The notes under the pieces are model-generated. The model worked only from the letters and a program-made list of their open reading frames with translations. It ran no database searches and was not told the origin of the DNA. This document shows positions 53,765-63,197 of a DNA stretch of 64,000 nucleotides, piece by piece. The position numbers were made by a program, and so were the translations under genes. Within the stretch, counting starts at the first letter, position 1; each line of letters opens with the position of its first letter. The DNA is taken from assembly GCA_030440445.1 (NCBI GenBank), contig CP098528.1:2666001-2730000 (forward strand), given 5' to 3'. Origin of the DNA: Halomonas sp. KG2. Lineage in GTDB: Bacteria > Pseudomonadota > Gammaproteobacteria > Pseudomonadales > Halomonadaceae.

Positions 53765-55272
53765 TTCAGCATCTAATTGTTTTACCCGTGGTGCTACCGT
53801 TAGTCGCGGGTATTTTGTTGCTTTATCAACGCCAGGGCTTAGTGCGCTATAAGCGCACCGTCAGCGTTGTCGCTTCGATACTCCTGCTGTTCGTCTCAAT
53901 AGCGCTGGTCAACCAGGCGGCGAGTGGTGACATTACTTACTACGCGCTGGGCGACTGGCAGCCCCCGTTTGGGGTGGTGCTGGTGCTGGATCGCTTGTCG
54001 GCATTGATGGTGTTAGTCACCGCAATTTTAGCGGTCGGTGCGGTCATTTTTGCCTGCGGCGGTGATGATGAAAAAGGCAGTAACTTCCATGGCCTATTTC
54101 AATGGCAATTGCTAGGCATTAACGGGGCCTTTTTAACCGGCGACCTGTTTAACCTCTTCGTATTTTTCGAAGTGCTACTCCTGGCCTCTTACGCATTACT
54201 GCTGCACGGTGGTGGTAAAGCACGTATCCAAGCCAGTGTTCACTATGTCGTGCTTAACTTAGCCGGCTCCTCACTGTTTTTGATCGCCGTGGGCATTTTA
54301 TATGGTGCAACGGGCACGCTAAACATGGCCGATATGGCGCATAAGCTGGCCAGCCTGCCCGCCGAACGCGAAGGCTTAGTCACCGCTGGGGCATTAATGC
54401 TGCTGGTGGTTTTCGGTTTAAAAGCGGCTATTTTGCCACTCTACTTTTGGCTCCCCCGCGCTTATGCAGCAGCTCCCGCACCCGTGGCAGCGTTATTCGC
54501 CATTATGACAAAGGTGGGGATTTACGCGATTTTGCGCGTTTATTCACTGATATTCAGCGATCAGGCAGGCGGTTTAGTCGCACTGGAACAGCCATGGATA
54601 TGGTGGTTAGCGCTAGCAACGCTAGCCGCCGCGGGTGTTGGCGTTATCGCCGCACGTGATTTACGCCTGCTGGTAGCGTATCTGGTGCTTATTTCGGTAG
54701 GCACGCTACTGGCTGGCATTGGCATGCGCTCTCCGGCCGCGACATCAGCACTCCTCTATTACCTCATTCACACCACGCTGATTACCGGCGGACTTTTCCT
54801 GCTAGCGGAGATGATTGGCCTACAGCGGGGCAAACCCGGCACGCGCATCGTAAAAGGCCGACCATTGGTGCAAGGAAATGCACTAGCGCTTACCTTTTTT
54901 ATCGGTGCCATTGCCGTGGCCGGGTTACCGCCACTATCCGGTGCGTTAGGGAAGGCACTCATGCTTAACGCCGCCGAAGGTGGTGAGCGCCTATGGCTTT
55001 GGCCGCTATTACTATTAACGAGCCTTGCGTCGTTAATTGCGCTATCTCGCGCAGGCTCTACGCTGTTTTGGCGCAGCCACCGTGGCAGCCCAAGCGGCAG
55101 CAACCTCTCTCGCTACCAATGGATTGGCATGCTGTGGCTGCTTAGCGCGGCACCACTAATGGTCGCCTTTGCAGGGCCCGTGAGTAGCTATACCCAAGCC
55201 ACGGGAGAGCAGTTGGCCAACCCGCAGCTGTTGATTAATTCGCTTCTGCCTGATGCTGGAGACGCCCAATGA
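53761..55272 (+). CDS. mrpD: Mrp Na+/H+ antiporter subunit D
   Basis: MrpD is a NuoN/M-like subunit carrying a second proton path. The 503-residue protein has about 14 membrane helices, with FEVLLLASYALLLHGG and LPLYFWLPRAYAAAPAPVAALFA typical of the family; the TM glutamate in FFEVLL and lysine in GLKAAILPLYF are the expected ion-path residues. It overlaps both neighbours by four bases (ATGA). Confidence 0.97.
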   Translation: MIQHLIVLPVVLPLVAGILLLYQRQGLVRYKRTVSVVASILLLFVSIALVNQAASGDITYYALGDWQPPFGVVLVLDRLSALMVLVTAILAVGAVIFACGGDDEKGSNFHGLFQWQLLGINGAFLTGDLFNLFVFFEVLLLASYALLLHGGGKARIQASVHYVVLNLAGSSLFLIAVGILYGATGTLNMADMAHKLASLPAEREGLVTAGALMLLVVFGLKAAILPLYFWLPRAYAAAPAPVAALFAIMTKVGIYAILRVYSLIFSDQAGGLVALEQPWIWWLALATLAAAGVGVIAARDLRLLVAYLVLISVGTLLAGIGMRSPAATSALLYYLIHTTLITGGLFLLAEMIGLQRGKPGTRIVKGRPLVQGNALALTFFIGAIAVAGLPPLSGALGKALMLNAAEGGERLWLWPLLLLTSLASLIALSRAGSTLFWRSHRGSPSGSNLSRYQWIGMLWLLSAAPLMVAFAGPVSSYTQATGEQLANPQLLINSLLPDAGDAQ

Positions 55273-55766
55273 TTGCCCCCCGCGCTTGGCTCCCTACGCC
55301 GGTACTGTCACTGCTGCTTCTGTTGGTATGGCTACTGCTTGTGCGTAGCTTTGCATTCGGTCAGATCGTGCTAGGCGGCGCGCTGGCCATCCTTATTCCG
55401 TTATTGACCCATCGCTTTTGGGACGCACGCCCCCGCATTGGTAAACCGCTTAAACTGTTGCGTTTTGTGTTTCGCGTACTAGGCGATATCGTCATCGCCA
55501 ACTTCGAAGTTGCGTACTTAATTGCTAACCCCTGGCGTAAAGTCAAACCCCACTTTATTGAATACCCGCTGATGCTTGAGGAACGTTTCACTATTACGCT
55601 TCTCGCAAGCACCATCAGCCTAACCCCAGGAACAGTTTCAGCGAACTTAAGGATGGACGGAAAATCGTTGCTCATTCATGCACTTGATGTAGACGACGAG
55701 GACGCCCTAATTGCCCAAATTCGCGAGCGCTATGAGCGCCCCCTTAAGGAGATTTACGAATGCTAA
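55269..55766 (+). CDS. mrpE: Mrp Na+/H+ antiporter subunit E
   Basis: MrpE is a small subunit needed for full complex activity. The 165-residue protein has two or three N-terminal membrane helices (about 10-55) and a cytoplasmic domain with ITLLASTISLTPGTVSANL, the family hallmark, then a C-terminal IHALDVDDEDAL segment. Its ATG overlaps the mrpD stop and its end overlaps mrpF by seven bases. Confidence 0.96.
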   Translation: MIAPRAWLPTPVLSLLLLLVWLLLVRSFAFGQIVLGGALAILIPLLTHRFWDARPRIGKPLKLLRFVFRVLGDIVIANFEVAYLIANPWRKVKPHFIEYPLMLEERFTITLLASTISLTPGTVSANLRMDGKSLLIHALDVDDEDALIAQIRERYERPLKEIYEC

Positions 55767-56029
55767 GCGCCGCACTCGTGATCACTTTAGCGCTAGTGGT
55801 AATGGCGCTACTGATGAATCTTTATCGCCTAACCATTGGCCCCGACCTGCCAGATCGCGTGCTGGCGCTCGACACTATGTATGTCAATTCAATTGCGCTG
55901 ATCGTACTGCTGGGGCTGTGGCTCAACAGCAAGACCTACTTTGAGTCTGCGCTGTTAATTGCCATGCTCGGTTTTATCAGCACGGTGGCCGTATGTAAGT
56001 ACATTTTACGCGGGGATATTATCGAATGA
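55760..56029 (+). CDS. mrpF: Mrp Na+/H+ antiporter subunit F
   Basis: MrpF is an 89-residue subunit with three membrane helices; in other bacteria the subunit is also linked to export of bile salts. Conserved features are RLTIGPDLPDRVLALDTM and LLIAMLGFISTVAVCKYI. AAGGAG lies eight bases before the ATG, inside mrpE. Confidence 0.95.
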   Translation: MLSAALVITLALVVMALLMNLYRLTIGPDLPDRVLALDTMYVNSIALIVLLGLWLNSKTYFESALLIAMLGFISTVAVCKYILRGDIIE

Positions 56030-56057
56030 ACCGTGTCACGTCTCAGGAGATGCGCCC

Positions 56058-56444
56058 ATGTCGTTTTTTGTCGAAGCGCTGATTTCACTACTGTTGGTTG
56101 CAGGCGGTATTTTCGTCTTTATCGGCTCGCTGGGTCTCGCTCACCTAAGAGACTTCTACATGCGCCTGCATGGCCCCACCAAGGCCACCACACTCGGCAT
56201 AGGCTGCATGCTTGTCGCCTCAATGGGTTACTTTTGGAGTATCGATGGCAAGCCTGACGTACAAGAACTGCTAATCACGCTGTTTTTATTCATTACCGCA
56301 CCGGTTAGCGCTCACTTGCTCGCCAAAACGGGTCTTCACATGCAGCTCAAGCATATAGATAAAACCCAGGGCAAACCGGTAGAGCTCCGCTCAGAAGAAG
56401 TTGGTGAAAAACCTGTCCCGCACCCTGACAAGGGGCATGGTTAA
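56058..56444 (+). CDS. mrpG: Mrp Na+/H+ antiporter subunit G
   Basis: MrpG is the last small subunit of the antiporter. The 128-residue protein has three membrane helices and the motif GLAHLRDFYMRLHGPTKATTLG; the C-terminal 35 residues are a charged cytoplasmic tail. The ATG at 56058 has AGGAG upstream; reading further into mrpF gives no conserved sequence. It follows mrpF by 28 bases and ends at a terminator. Confidence 0.95.
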   Translation: MSFFVEALISLLLVAGGIFVFIGSLGLAHLRDFYMRLHGPTKATTLGIGCMLVASMGYFWSIDGKPDVQELLITLFLFITAPVSAHLLAKTGLHMQLKHIDKTQGKPVELRSEEVGEKPVPHPDKGHG

Positions 56445-56472
56445 AAGACAGGAACAGCCGTTCTTGATCGCT

Positions 56473-56504
56473 AAGCGCTGGCTGCAACGCCAGCGCTTTT
56501 TATA
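56473..56504 (+). terminator. Rho-independent terminator of the mrp operon
   Basis: A perfect 10-bp stem AAGCGCTGGC / GCCAGCGCTT with a six-base loop is followed by TTTATAT. It lies 29 bases after mrpG and before the lipoprotein gene. Confidence 0.9.
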
Positions 56505-56587
56505 TGTCAACGACGCAAGATAGTAGTGGGAAGCAACACTTTCCGGTAAGCTCCTTGCGTTTTGTTAGCCTGTTTTGAGGTAATTAT

Positions 56588-57421
56588 ATGTGGAGCCTGC
56601 TTAGGTTGTCGGCACTGTCATTAACCACGTTGATGATAGCGGGTTGCTCAGACCCCAAAATAGACACAAGCTCAATGCCAGCCGCCGTAGTTTCGGTTGA
56701 GAAAGTGCGCGACTCACTCCCCGCCTACAAGCGCGATGAGTTTGATCAAGCATTAACGATCATTGCCATGTCATCGTTTAGCGGCATCGATTTACTCAAT
56801 GCCCAACGTATGAATGCCGCCGAAATTGCCGAGTCAGCGAATGCCTACATGCATGGCCTAACGGGTGATGAAGTTATAGAGCGCGCCGATAAAATGCTGC
56901 GCGAACGCCGTGCCCGCGAACGCGAGCAGGCGCTGCAAACGCTTGATCGTCTAGAAACCAAACAAGCGCGGGCTGAACACGATCAACAACAGCGCGCCCA
57001 GGTGAGCATTGAAAGTGCCGATTACTACATCAGCACCAGCCCCTATGGCGCATTCGAACCCGTGATTGATCTTCAGGTAACGAATGGTTCTGACCAAGAG
57101 GTATCAGAACTGTTTTTACATGGCGTATTGACCAGCCCAGGACGCGAGACAGCGTGGGTCGATGAAACGTTTTACTATGTTATTGCTGGCGGCCTAGCCC
57201 CCGGCGAGACCGCACAATGGAGCCTTGCCCCCAACCGCTTCGGCCCCTGGGGTAATGATCAAATTCCCCGCGATACACAGCTAACCTTAACGCTACTGGG
57301 GATAAATAACGCGCAAGGTGAGCCACTTTGGAACTCGCCATCGCTTAGCGAAAATGAGGCCGCTAAGCTAGAAGCCTTGCGTGCGGAGTATGGCGGTGTT
57401 AACGCCCATACTGCCAACTAG
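56588..57421 (+). CDS. Lipoprotein with DUF6694-like N-terminus
   Basis: The 277-residue protein has a lipoprotein signal with lipobox IAGC and modified C20 followed by S-D, so outer-membrane placement is possible. Residues 20-60 (CSDPKIDTS, then VEKVRDSLPAYKRDEFDQALTI) resemble the DUF6694 lipoproteins, from memory. A charged helix (about 92-140) and a beta-rich domain (about 142-250) with ESADYYISTSPYGAFEPVIDLQV follow; the latter looks like an exported adhesion- or ligand-type fold. Function is unknown. GAGGT is six bases before the ATG; it has its own leader after the mrp terminator. Confidence 0.85.
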   Translation: MWSLLRLSALSLTTLMIAGCSDPKIDTSSMPAAVVSVEKVRDSLPAYKRDEFDQALTIIAMSSFSGIDLLNAQRMNAAEIAESANAYMHGLTGDEVIERADKMLRERRAREREQALQTLDRLETKQARAEHDQQQRAQVSIESADYYISTSPYGAFEPVIDLQVTNGSDQEVSELFLHGVLTSPGRETAWVDETFYYVIAGGLAPGETAQWSLAPNRFGPWGNDQIPRDTQLTLTLLGINNAQGEPLWNSPSLSENEAAKLEALRAEYGGVNAHTAN

Positions 57422-57426
57422 GGCTA

Positions 57427-57448
57427 AGGCGGTGCTAAAGCACCGCCT
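57427..57448. terminator. Hairpin between convergent lipoprotein gene and serB
   Basis: A perfect 9-bp stem AGGCGGTGC / GCACCGCCT with a TAAA loop lies six bases after the lipoprotein stop. No clear T-tract follows in either direction, so termination strength is uncertain. Confidence 0.55.
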
Positions 57449-57470
57449 GTGCACTTAGCGGCGCTATCAG

Positions 57471-58676
57471 TCAGTCGATCAGATCTGCTTCCCGATAGCC
57501 AATTAAATACAGTACCGCATCAATTCCCAACGTTGAAATTGCTTGGCGAGCTTGTGCGCGAACCATCGGCTTGGCGCGAAACGCAATCCCAAGCCCCGCT
57601 TTTGCCAGCATTTTAAGATCGTTGGCACCATCACCAACGGCAATCGTCTGCTCTAAAGTAAAACCTTCGCGTAGCGCGATTTGCTCTAGTAGATCGGCCT
57701 TGCGCTGCGCATCGACAATCGGTTCTTTCACATCACCGGTTACTTTACCATTTTCAATGACCAGCTCGTTGGCGTGGATTTCGTCAAAACCGAGCTTCTC
57801 CTGAAGATGGCGAGCAAAGTAGGTAAAGCCCCCAGACAATATCACCGTGCGGTAACCAAAACGCTTTAAGTTCGCCATTAGCCGCTCAACACCGTCCATT
57901 AAGGGCAGCTCGGCAGCAATCTCTTTCAAGACCGACTCGTCTAAACCGGCTAGTTTACTCATACGCTCGCGGAAGCTTTGTTGAAAATCCAGCTCGCCAC
58001 GCATCGCTCGCTCGGTCACGTCGGCGACTTCATCTCCGACCCCATGGCGGCGAGCCAGCTCGTCAATCACCTCCGTCTTGATCAGCGTCGAGTCCATATC
58101 AAAACACACTAAACGACGATGCCTACGCCAGATAGTATCTTCTTGAATAGCAATATCGACACCATGCTGGGCACCTAGCGCGAGCGCCTTTTCGCGTAGG
58201 GCTTCTAGCTCTACATCACTGCCTCTGAGCCAACATTCAACGCAAGCACCGTTAGCAGGCGAGTCACCTTCAAGCGCTTCGCGGTCTGAAAGACGGTGAA
58301 TTAGCTCAACAGTGAGACCAAACTCTGCGGTCAGCGATCCTACTTCAGCTAATATGCCAGCAGGCAGCTTGGGGGCTAGCAGGCTTAAGATGAGTCTTGG
58401 TTGGCTAGCTTGCTCACTCCAGCGCTGATAGTCGTCGCCACTCACCGCAATTGCCTGCACGTCTAAGCCTAGCGTATCTCCCGCTTCACTAAGCGCGGCT
58501 TCCAAAGCGCTGTCCTGATCAAGCCCCACCAGCATTTCCAAAGAGAGCATGCCAAACGTCACGCTTTGATTAATATCCAACAGCCGGGCACGCCCAGCCG
58601 CCAACGCATTACCCAGGCCAGCTAACTGCCCTGGGCGCGCAACCCCGGTCGCACGAATCAAATAACGTGTTGCCAT
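57471..58676 (-). CDS. serB: Phosphoserine phosphatase SerB
   Basis: SerB catalyses the last step of serine synthesis. The 401-residue protein has N-terminal ACT-like domains (about 1-170) that may bind serine, then the HAD phosphatase domain with the nucleophile D193 and D195 in FDMDSTLIKTEV, the VILSGGFTYFA region and the AVGDGANDLKML motif. It lies three bases after the parC stop, with its ribosome site GGGGAG inside the end of parC, so the two are one transcript. Confidence 0.97.
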   Translation of the reverse strand: MATRYLIRATGVARPGQLAGLGNALAAGRARLLDINQSVTFGMLSLEMLVGLDQDSALEAALSEAGDTLGLDVQAIAVSGDDYQRWSEQASQPRLILSLLAPKLPAGILAEVGSLTAEFGLTVELIHRLSDREALEGDSPANGACVECWLRGSDVELEALREKALALGAQHGVDIAIQEDTIWRRHRRLVCFDMDSTLIKTEVIDELARRHGVGDEVADVTERAMRGELDFQQSFRERMSKLAGLDESVLKEIAAELPLMDGVERLMANLKRFGYRTVILSGGFTYFARHLQEKLGFDEIHANELVIENGKVTGDVKEPIVDAQRKADLLEQIALREGFTLEQTIAVGDGANDLKMLAKAGLGIAFRAKPMVRAQARQAISTLGIDAVLYLIGYREADLID

Positions 58677-58679
58677 GAC

Positions 58680-60935
58680 TTACTCCCCTGCCTCTAAACA
58701 ATCTACTTTTTGGAAACCGCGAGGCAGTTTGCTGCCTCGCCTACCGCGTTCACCACGATAATACGCGAGATCGTCGGCTTTCAGGGTTAGCTTACGCTTA
58801 CCGGCATGAATAATGAGTTCACCACCCTCTGCCACAACGGCAATATCGCGCACAAACTCTTCACGTCGAGCCGCACGCGGACCGGGAATATCAAGCATTT
58901 TATTGCCTTTCCCTTTGGCCATTTCGGGCAATTGGTCTAACGGGAACAGCAGCAGCCTGCCTTCATTGGAAACCGATGCAACCCAATGGCCTTCGCCTTC
59001 CGGCACTTCCACTGGGGCCATAACGCTGCACCCTTTAGGAACACTCAGTACCGCTTTACCGGCTTTATTCTTGCCTGTCAGGGCCTCAAGCTGCGCGACA
59101 AAACCATAACCACCATCGCTGGCCAATACGTATCGCTTGGTGGGCGGCGCCAGCATTAGCCCTGCCATGCGCGCACCTGCCGATACGTTGACACGGCCGG
59201 TAACGGGTTCACCCTGACCTCGGGCACTAGGCAGGTTGTGCGCTGCTAGGGTATAAGCGCGGCCAGTGTCGTCTAGCAACACCAAAGGTTGATTGGTTTT
59301 ACCACGGGCCGCCAGTTGGAAACTATCGCCAGCCTTATAGGAGAGCCCTTCCGGATCGATATCATGGCCTTTCGCCGCACGAATCCAGCCTTTTTCCGAC
59401 AACACGACGGTAATCGGATCAGCGCCTAACAACTCTACTTCAGAGAGCGCTTTTGCTTCACTACGCTCAACCAGCGGCGAACGACGCGCATCACCATGCT
59501 CTTTACCCGCCGCGCGGATCTCTTTTTCAATTAACGTGGTTAGCTTAGCTTCACTACCCAGCAAGCCTTGCAGCGACTTGCGCTCTTTCTCCAGCTCATC
59601 CTGCTCGCCACGAATCTTCATCTCTTCTAGCTTAGCAAGATGGCGCAATCGCAGCTCTAGGATCGCCTCTGCCTGCCGCTCAGAAAGACCAAACGCAGCG
59701 ATCAATGCTGGCTTAGGCTCATCCTCTTCACGAATAATACGGATCACTTCATCAAGGTCGAGGTAAGCCGTCAGTAGGCCTTCAAGAATATGCAGACGGT
59801 CTTCGACTTTACCTAAACGATGCTCTAAACGACGGCGCACTGTCGCTCGCCTAAAGCGCAGCCACTCGCTCAGCATATCGGGTAACGGCATCACGCGGGG
59901 GCGACCATCCAGGCCGATCACGTTCATGTTCACCCGCACATTCTTTTCTAAATCCGTGGTGGCGAACAGGTGCGCCATCAGCGATTCAACATCCACGCGG
60001 TTAGAGCGTGGCTCAATCACCAGGCGAGTAGGCTCCTCATGGGTGGACTCATCACGCAAGTCGGCTACCATCGGCAGCTTTTTGGCCTGCATTTGCGCGG
60101 CGATCTGCTCCAACACTTTGGCACCACTGACCTGATAAGGCACAGCGGTAATCACGATATTGGCCTCTTCGCGCACATAACGAGCGCGCAGCTTGACCGA
60201 ACCGCGGCCTGATTCGTAGAGCTTGCGCAGGTCTTCTTTCGGCGTGATGATTTCGGCATCGGTGGGGAAATCGGGGGCCGGTACAAACTCCATCAGGTCG
60301 ACAGTGGTCGCTTCCGGGTTCCGCAACAGGTGACAGGTCGCCTCTACCACTTCAGTCACGTTGTGAGGTGGAATATCGGTTGCCATCCCAACCGCGATGC
60401 CGGTACCGCCGTTGAGTAACACGTGCGGCAAACGCGCTGGAAGCACTACCGGCTCTTGCATCGTGCCATCGAAGTTGGGGGTCCAGTCCACGTTGCCCTG
60501 GCCTAACTCGCTGAGCAGCACTTCTGCAAACTTAGACAGCTTGGCTTCGGTGTAGCGCATGGCAGCAAAGGATTTGGGGTCATCAGGGCTACCCCAGTTG
60601 CCTTGCCCATCCACCAGCGGATAGCGATAGCTAAACGACTGGGCCATTAGCACCATTGCTTCATAGCACGCGCTGTCGCCATGGGGGTGAAACTTACCCA
60701 GCACATCACCGACGGTACGCGCCGACTTTTTGTACTTGGCATTGGCGTGCAGCGCCAATTCACGCATGGCGTAAATAATGCGCCGCTGCACAGGTTTCAT
60801 CCCATCGCCAATATTGGGCAAGGCGCGGTCTAAAATGACGTACATCGAGTAGTCGAGGTACGCTTTTTCGGTGTAATCGCGCAGGGACAGCCGTTCGACG
60901 TCACCCTCTGCTACCTGAATATCCATGTCGATCAT
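58680..60935 (-). CDS. parC: DNA topoisomerase IV subunit A
   Basis: ParC is the DNA-breaking subunit of topoisomerase IV, which unlinks daughter chromosomes. The 751 residues carry the catalytic tyrosine Y128 in AAMRYTEAK, the tower and coiled-coil domains and a C-terminal beta-pinwheel. The quinolone-resistance region reads [12 protein letters not shown], with S88 and E92 equal to the wild-type E. coli S80 and E84. Start at 60935 has AAGG six bases upstream; an ATG three codons later is equally readable. It is followed directly by serB. Confidence 0.98.
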   Translation of the reverse strand: MIDMDIQVAEGDVERLSLRDYTEKAYLDYSMYVILDRALPNIGDGMKPVQRRIIYAMRELALHANAKYKKSARTVGDVLGKFHPHGDSACYEAMVLMAQSFSYRYPLVDGQGNWGSPDDPKSFAAMRYTEAKLSKFAEVLLSELGQGNVDWTPNFDGTMQEPVVLPARLPHVLLNGGTGIAVGMATDIPPHNVTEVVEATCHLLRNPEATTVDLMEFVPAPDFPTDAEIITPKEDLRKLYESGRGSVKLRARYVREEANIVITAVPYQVSGAKVLEQIAAQMQAKKLPMVADLRDESTHEEPTRLVIEPRSNRVDVESLMAHLFATTDLEKNVRVNMNVIGLDGRPRVMPLPDMLSEWLRFRRATVRRRLEHRLGKVEDRLHILEGLLTAYLDLDEVIRIIREEDEPKPALIAAFGLSERQAEAILELRLRHLAKLEEMKIRGEQDELEKERKSLQGLLGSEAKLTTLIEKEIRAAGKEHGDARRSPLVERSEAKALSEVELLGADPITVVLSEKGWIRAAKGHDIDPEGLSYKAGDSFQLAARGKTNQPLVLLDDTGRAYTLAAHNLPSARGQGEPVTGRVNVSAGARMAGLMLAPPTKRYVLASDGGYGFVAQLEALTGKNKAGKAVLSVPKGCSVMAPVEVPEGEGHWVASVSNEGRLLLFPLDQLPEMAKGKGNKMLDIPGPRAARREEFVRDIAVVAEGGELIIHAGKRKLTLKADDLAYYRGERGRRGSKLPRGFQKVDCLEAGE

Positions 60936-60945
60936 ATCCTACCTT

Positions 60946-60973
60946 AACAACAAAACCGCCCCAGTCGGGGCGG
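60946..60973 (-). terminator. Rho-independent terminator of the chemoreceptor gene
   Basis: On the minus strand a 7-bp GC stem CCGCCCC / GGGGCGG with a four-base loop is followed by TTTTGTTGTT. It lies 37 bases after the chemoreceptor stop and ten bases before parC, so parC needs a promoter overlapping this short gap. Confidence 0.85.
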
Positions 60974-61009
60974 CTGATAAGCGGACACGCGGCCACTTAG
61001 CATGGCACG

Positions 61010-62977
61010 CTATGTTAATTGATACTTTTCATGCGATGCATTCGACAGTGCTGGAGCCTGGGATACCGCTTGCGCACCGCCGTGAAACTCGTCCAGCAAG
61101 CCTTTTAAGCGCTGGGCCTGTAACGACAGTTCATTAGCAGCCCCTGCGGCCTGGCTAACCAAGCCCGCATTCTGCTGGGTCACCGTATCCATCTGCGTTA
61201 CCGCACGGTTAATCTCGTCAATGCCATTGGTTTGTTCGCTGGAAGCTTGGCTGATTTCGCTAATGCGTGCCGTTACTTCCTCAATGGCGACCACAATTTC
61301 TTTCATAGCCGACTCAGCTTGTTGAGCATAACCACTGCCCGTCGCGATCTGCTCAGAGGTGGTTTTGATCAGCCCATTAATATTTCTGGCCGATGCAGCA
61401 CTGCGCGAGGCAAGCTCACGTACTTCACTGGCAACCACCGCAAAGCCTCTTCCGTGCTCACCCGCACGCGCTGCTTCTACCGAGGCATTCAGCGCTAATA
61501 TATTGGTTTGAAAAGCAATATTTTCAATTACTTGAACAATTGAAGCGACTTCAACAGAGCTTTCGTTGATCGCTTCCATGGATTGCGCCAGCCTTGATAC
61601 CTGTTGGCCGCCGCGCTTTACTTTATCCGCCGATTCTTTTGCCCGCAGGTCGGCCTCTTGAGCGTTATCAGCGTTTCGCTTCACCGTAGCCGCCATCTCT
61701 TCCATCGTTGATGACGTCTCCTGAAGAGAAGCCGCCTGCTGTTCTGTTCGGCTAGAAAGCTCCGTATTGCCTGCCGCGATTTCAGTGGACTCGCTGGCGA
61801 TGGCATCGGCCACGCTCCGCACATCACCAAATAGCCGCTGTAGCTTCTCCGAGTATCGATTAACAGCACGGCGCAGTTCGCCAATCTCATCCTCGCGATA
61901 GATCGTCAGCTCGCGACTCGAGTCATCCTGCCCCAGCTGATCGATTTGACGCGTAGTACTGCGTATTTGCGCTAGCAAAATACGCCCACCCCACCACCCA
62001 AGCCCCAGCAAAAGTGCCAACAAGGGGACAATAAATAGCAGTAAATCACGTGTTAACGTGCGTGCCAAAGCCGTGACTTGCTCGCTAGGCGTTACTAACC
62101 CCAGCGTCCACCCCGTACGTGGCATGTCAAATAAACGCACCTCAGCAGCTTCTGCTAACACACCTGCATTTTCGACACTCGCCTGTTCACGGCCAGCCGT
62201 GATCGCCGTAACAACGGGCTGAAGCCAGGGCATATCACGGGCAACGTCAGCTAAACTTTTCATCTCATCAGCGGCTTGCTCCACCCCCGGCAGGTCAATG
62301 ACATTGCGCTCATTATCCAGTACAAAGGCGTAACCGCCTGTGCCACCGCCATTTTCTGCAAGAAACTCGGCCACGCCGCCTAGCTGCATATCAATGGTCG
62401 CTACACCTGAAAAAGCACCATCGATATAATACGGAACACTACAGGTCACCATGGCAACCCCTGTCGCTGGATCGCGGTAGGCAGCAGACCAAACGCACTG
62501 CCCTGGCGTCGCATCGCGAGCACTGCTATACCATGCTTCGTCGTGATAAGGCGCAATAGTGCTTGCGTTGTAGTCATCCAGAAACTCCAACGCTCCTTGA
62601 GCATTACGTGCCCAGAAAAAACTGAAGCGCTCGACACCCGGCGAAAATGCGCCTGGCTCAGGCCAAATACCGCCTCCGGCAATTGTCATATTGCCGTTAT
62701 CATCGACCACATTGGGCAGTGCTTGCTGGTAAATCGCTTCATCTTGAGGAAGCGATTCGGCCAACGCCGCTAAGCTCGAGGTATTCCCCTCGACGCGAGC
62801 CAGCTGGCCATTCAGCGCATTCACGATAGAGCCGCCCGTACGCTCAATCAATGACTGACTTGCATCGATCACCAACGGCTGACCACGCCAGGCCATCACG
62901 CCGTAAATACTGACAGCCATTAGTAGTGTGAGCACCACTGCAGACAACGTTAACTGCCGAGAGATTGTGTTGAACAA
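61010..62977 (-). CDS. Methyl-accepting chemotaxis protein with a dCache-type sensor
   Basis: This 655-residue chemoreceptor has a first membrane segment (about 9-29), a periplasmic region (about 30-310) whose pattern ([35 protein letters not shown]) fits a dCache ligand domain, a second segment (about 317-340), HAMP (about 340-392) and the long helical signalling domain with the hairpin tip [25 protein letters not shown]. There is no C-terminal NWETF-like CheR tether. The ligand cannot be told. The start is TTG with GGGGA six bases upstream. A sigma-28-type promoter precedes it and a terminator follows. Confidence 0.94.
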   Translation of the reverse strand: MFNTISRQLTLSAVVLTLLMAVSIYGVMAWRGQPLVIDASQSLIERTGGSIVNALNGQLARVEGNTSSLAALAESLPQDEAIYQQALPNVVDDNGNMTIAGGGIWPEPGAFSPGVERFSFFWARNAQGALEFLDDYNASTIAPYHDEAWYSSARDATPGQCVWSAAYRDPATGVAMVTCSVPYYIDGAFSGVATIDMQLGGVAEFLAENGGGTGGYAFVLDNERNVIDLPGVEQAADEMKSLADVARDMPWLQPVVTAITAGREQASVENAGVLAEAAEVRLFDMPRTGWTLGLVTPSEQVTALARTLTRDLLLFIVPLLALLLGLGWWGGRILLAQIRSTTRQIDQLGQDDSSRELTIYREDEIGELRRAVNRYSEKLQRLFGDVRSVADAIASESTEIAAGNTELSSRTEQQAASLQETSSTMEEMAATVKRNADNAQEADLRAKESADKVKRGGQQVSRLAQSMEAINESSVEVASIVQVIENIAFQTNILALNASVEAARAGEHGRGFAVVASEVRELASRSAASARNINGLIKTTSEQIATGSGYAQQAESAMKEIVVAIEEVTARISEISQASSEQTNGIDEINRAVTQMDTVTQQNAGLVSQAAGAANELSLQAQRLKGLLDEFHGGAQAVSQAPALSNASHEKYQLT

Positions 62978-63037
62978 AGCTATTCCCCTGTCTATGAGCG
63001 TTTTTTACGCGTCTTAGTATGTAAGCTACTTATTCAA

Positions 63038-63064
63038 CTATCGGCCAAATAGCATGGCACTGTA
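63038..63064 (-). promoter_or_regulatory. Sigma-28 (FliA) type promoter of the chemoreceptor gene
   Basis: On the minus strand TACA (63064-63061), exactly 15 bases, then GCCGATAG (63045-63038). The FliA consensus is TAAA-N15-GCCGATAA, so this matches three of four and seven of eight positions with the ideal spacing. The predicted start lies near 63030, about 50 bases before the TTG start codon. Confidence 0.8.
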
Positions 63065-63127
63065 ATAATGCCTGTTAACGTTTGCCTAGCAGATTGGTCT
63101 CACGCCTCCGGTCTTTATAACTGGCTT

Positions 63128-63157
63128 TGCAACTGTTGCGAAAACAGTCGCAAAAAC
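63128..63157. repeat. Inverted and direct repeats in the parE-chemoreceptor gap
   Basis: An imperfect hairpin GCAACTGTT / AACAGTCGC (one G/U pair) spans 63128-63150, and AAACAGTCGC is partly repeated as AAAAACAGTC just after. They lie 47 to 70 bases past the parE stop on the minus strand. No U-tract was found, so termination is doubtful. The remainder of this 220-base gap holds the promoter at 63038-63064 and nothing else I can name. Confidence 0.4.
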
Positions 63158-63197
63158 AGTCATTACAACCAGACTAATGACGCCTCTATATCTGTAA

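Noticed and set aside
63129..63147. A LexA-like CTGT...ACAG site near the end of parE
   Set aside because: The half-sites are spaced seven bases apart instead of eight, and the site lies downstream of parE and well upstream of the chemoreceptor promoter.
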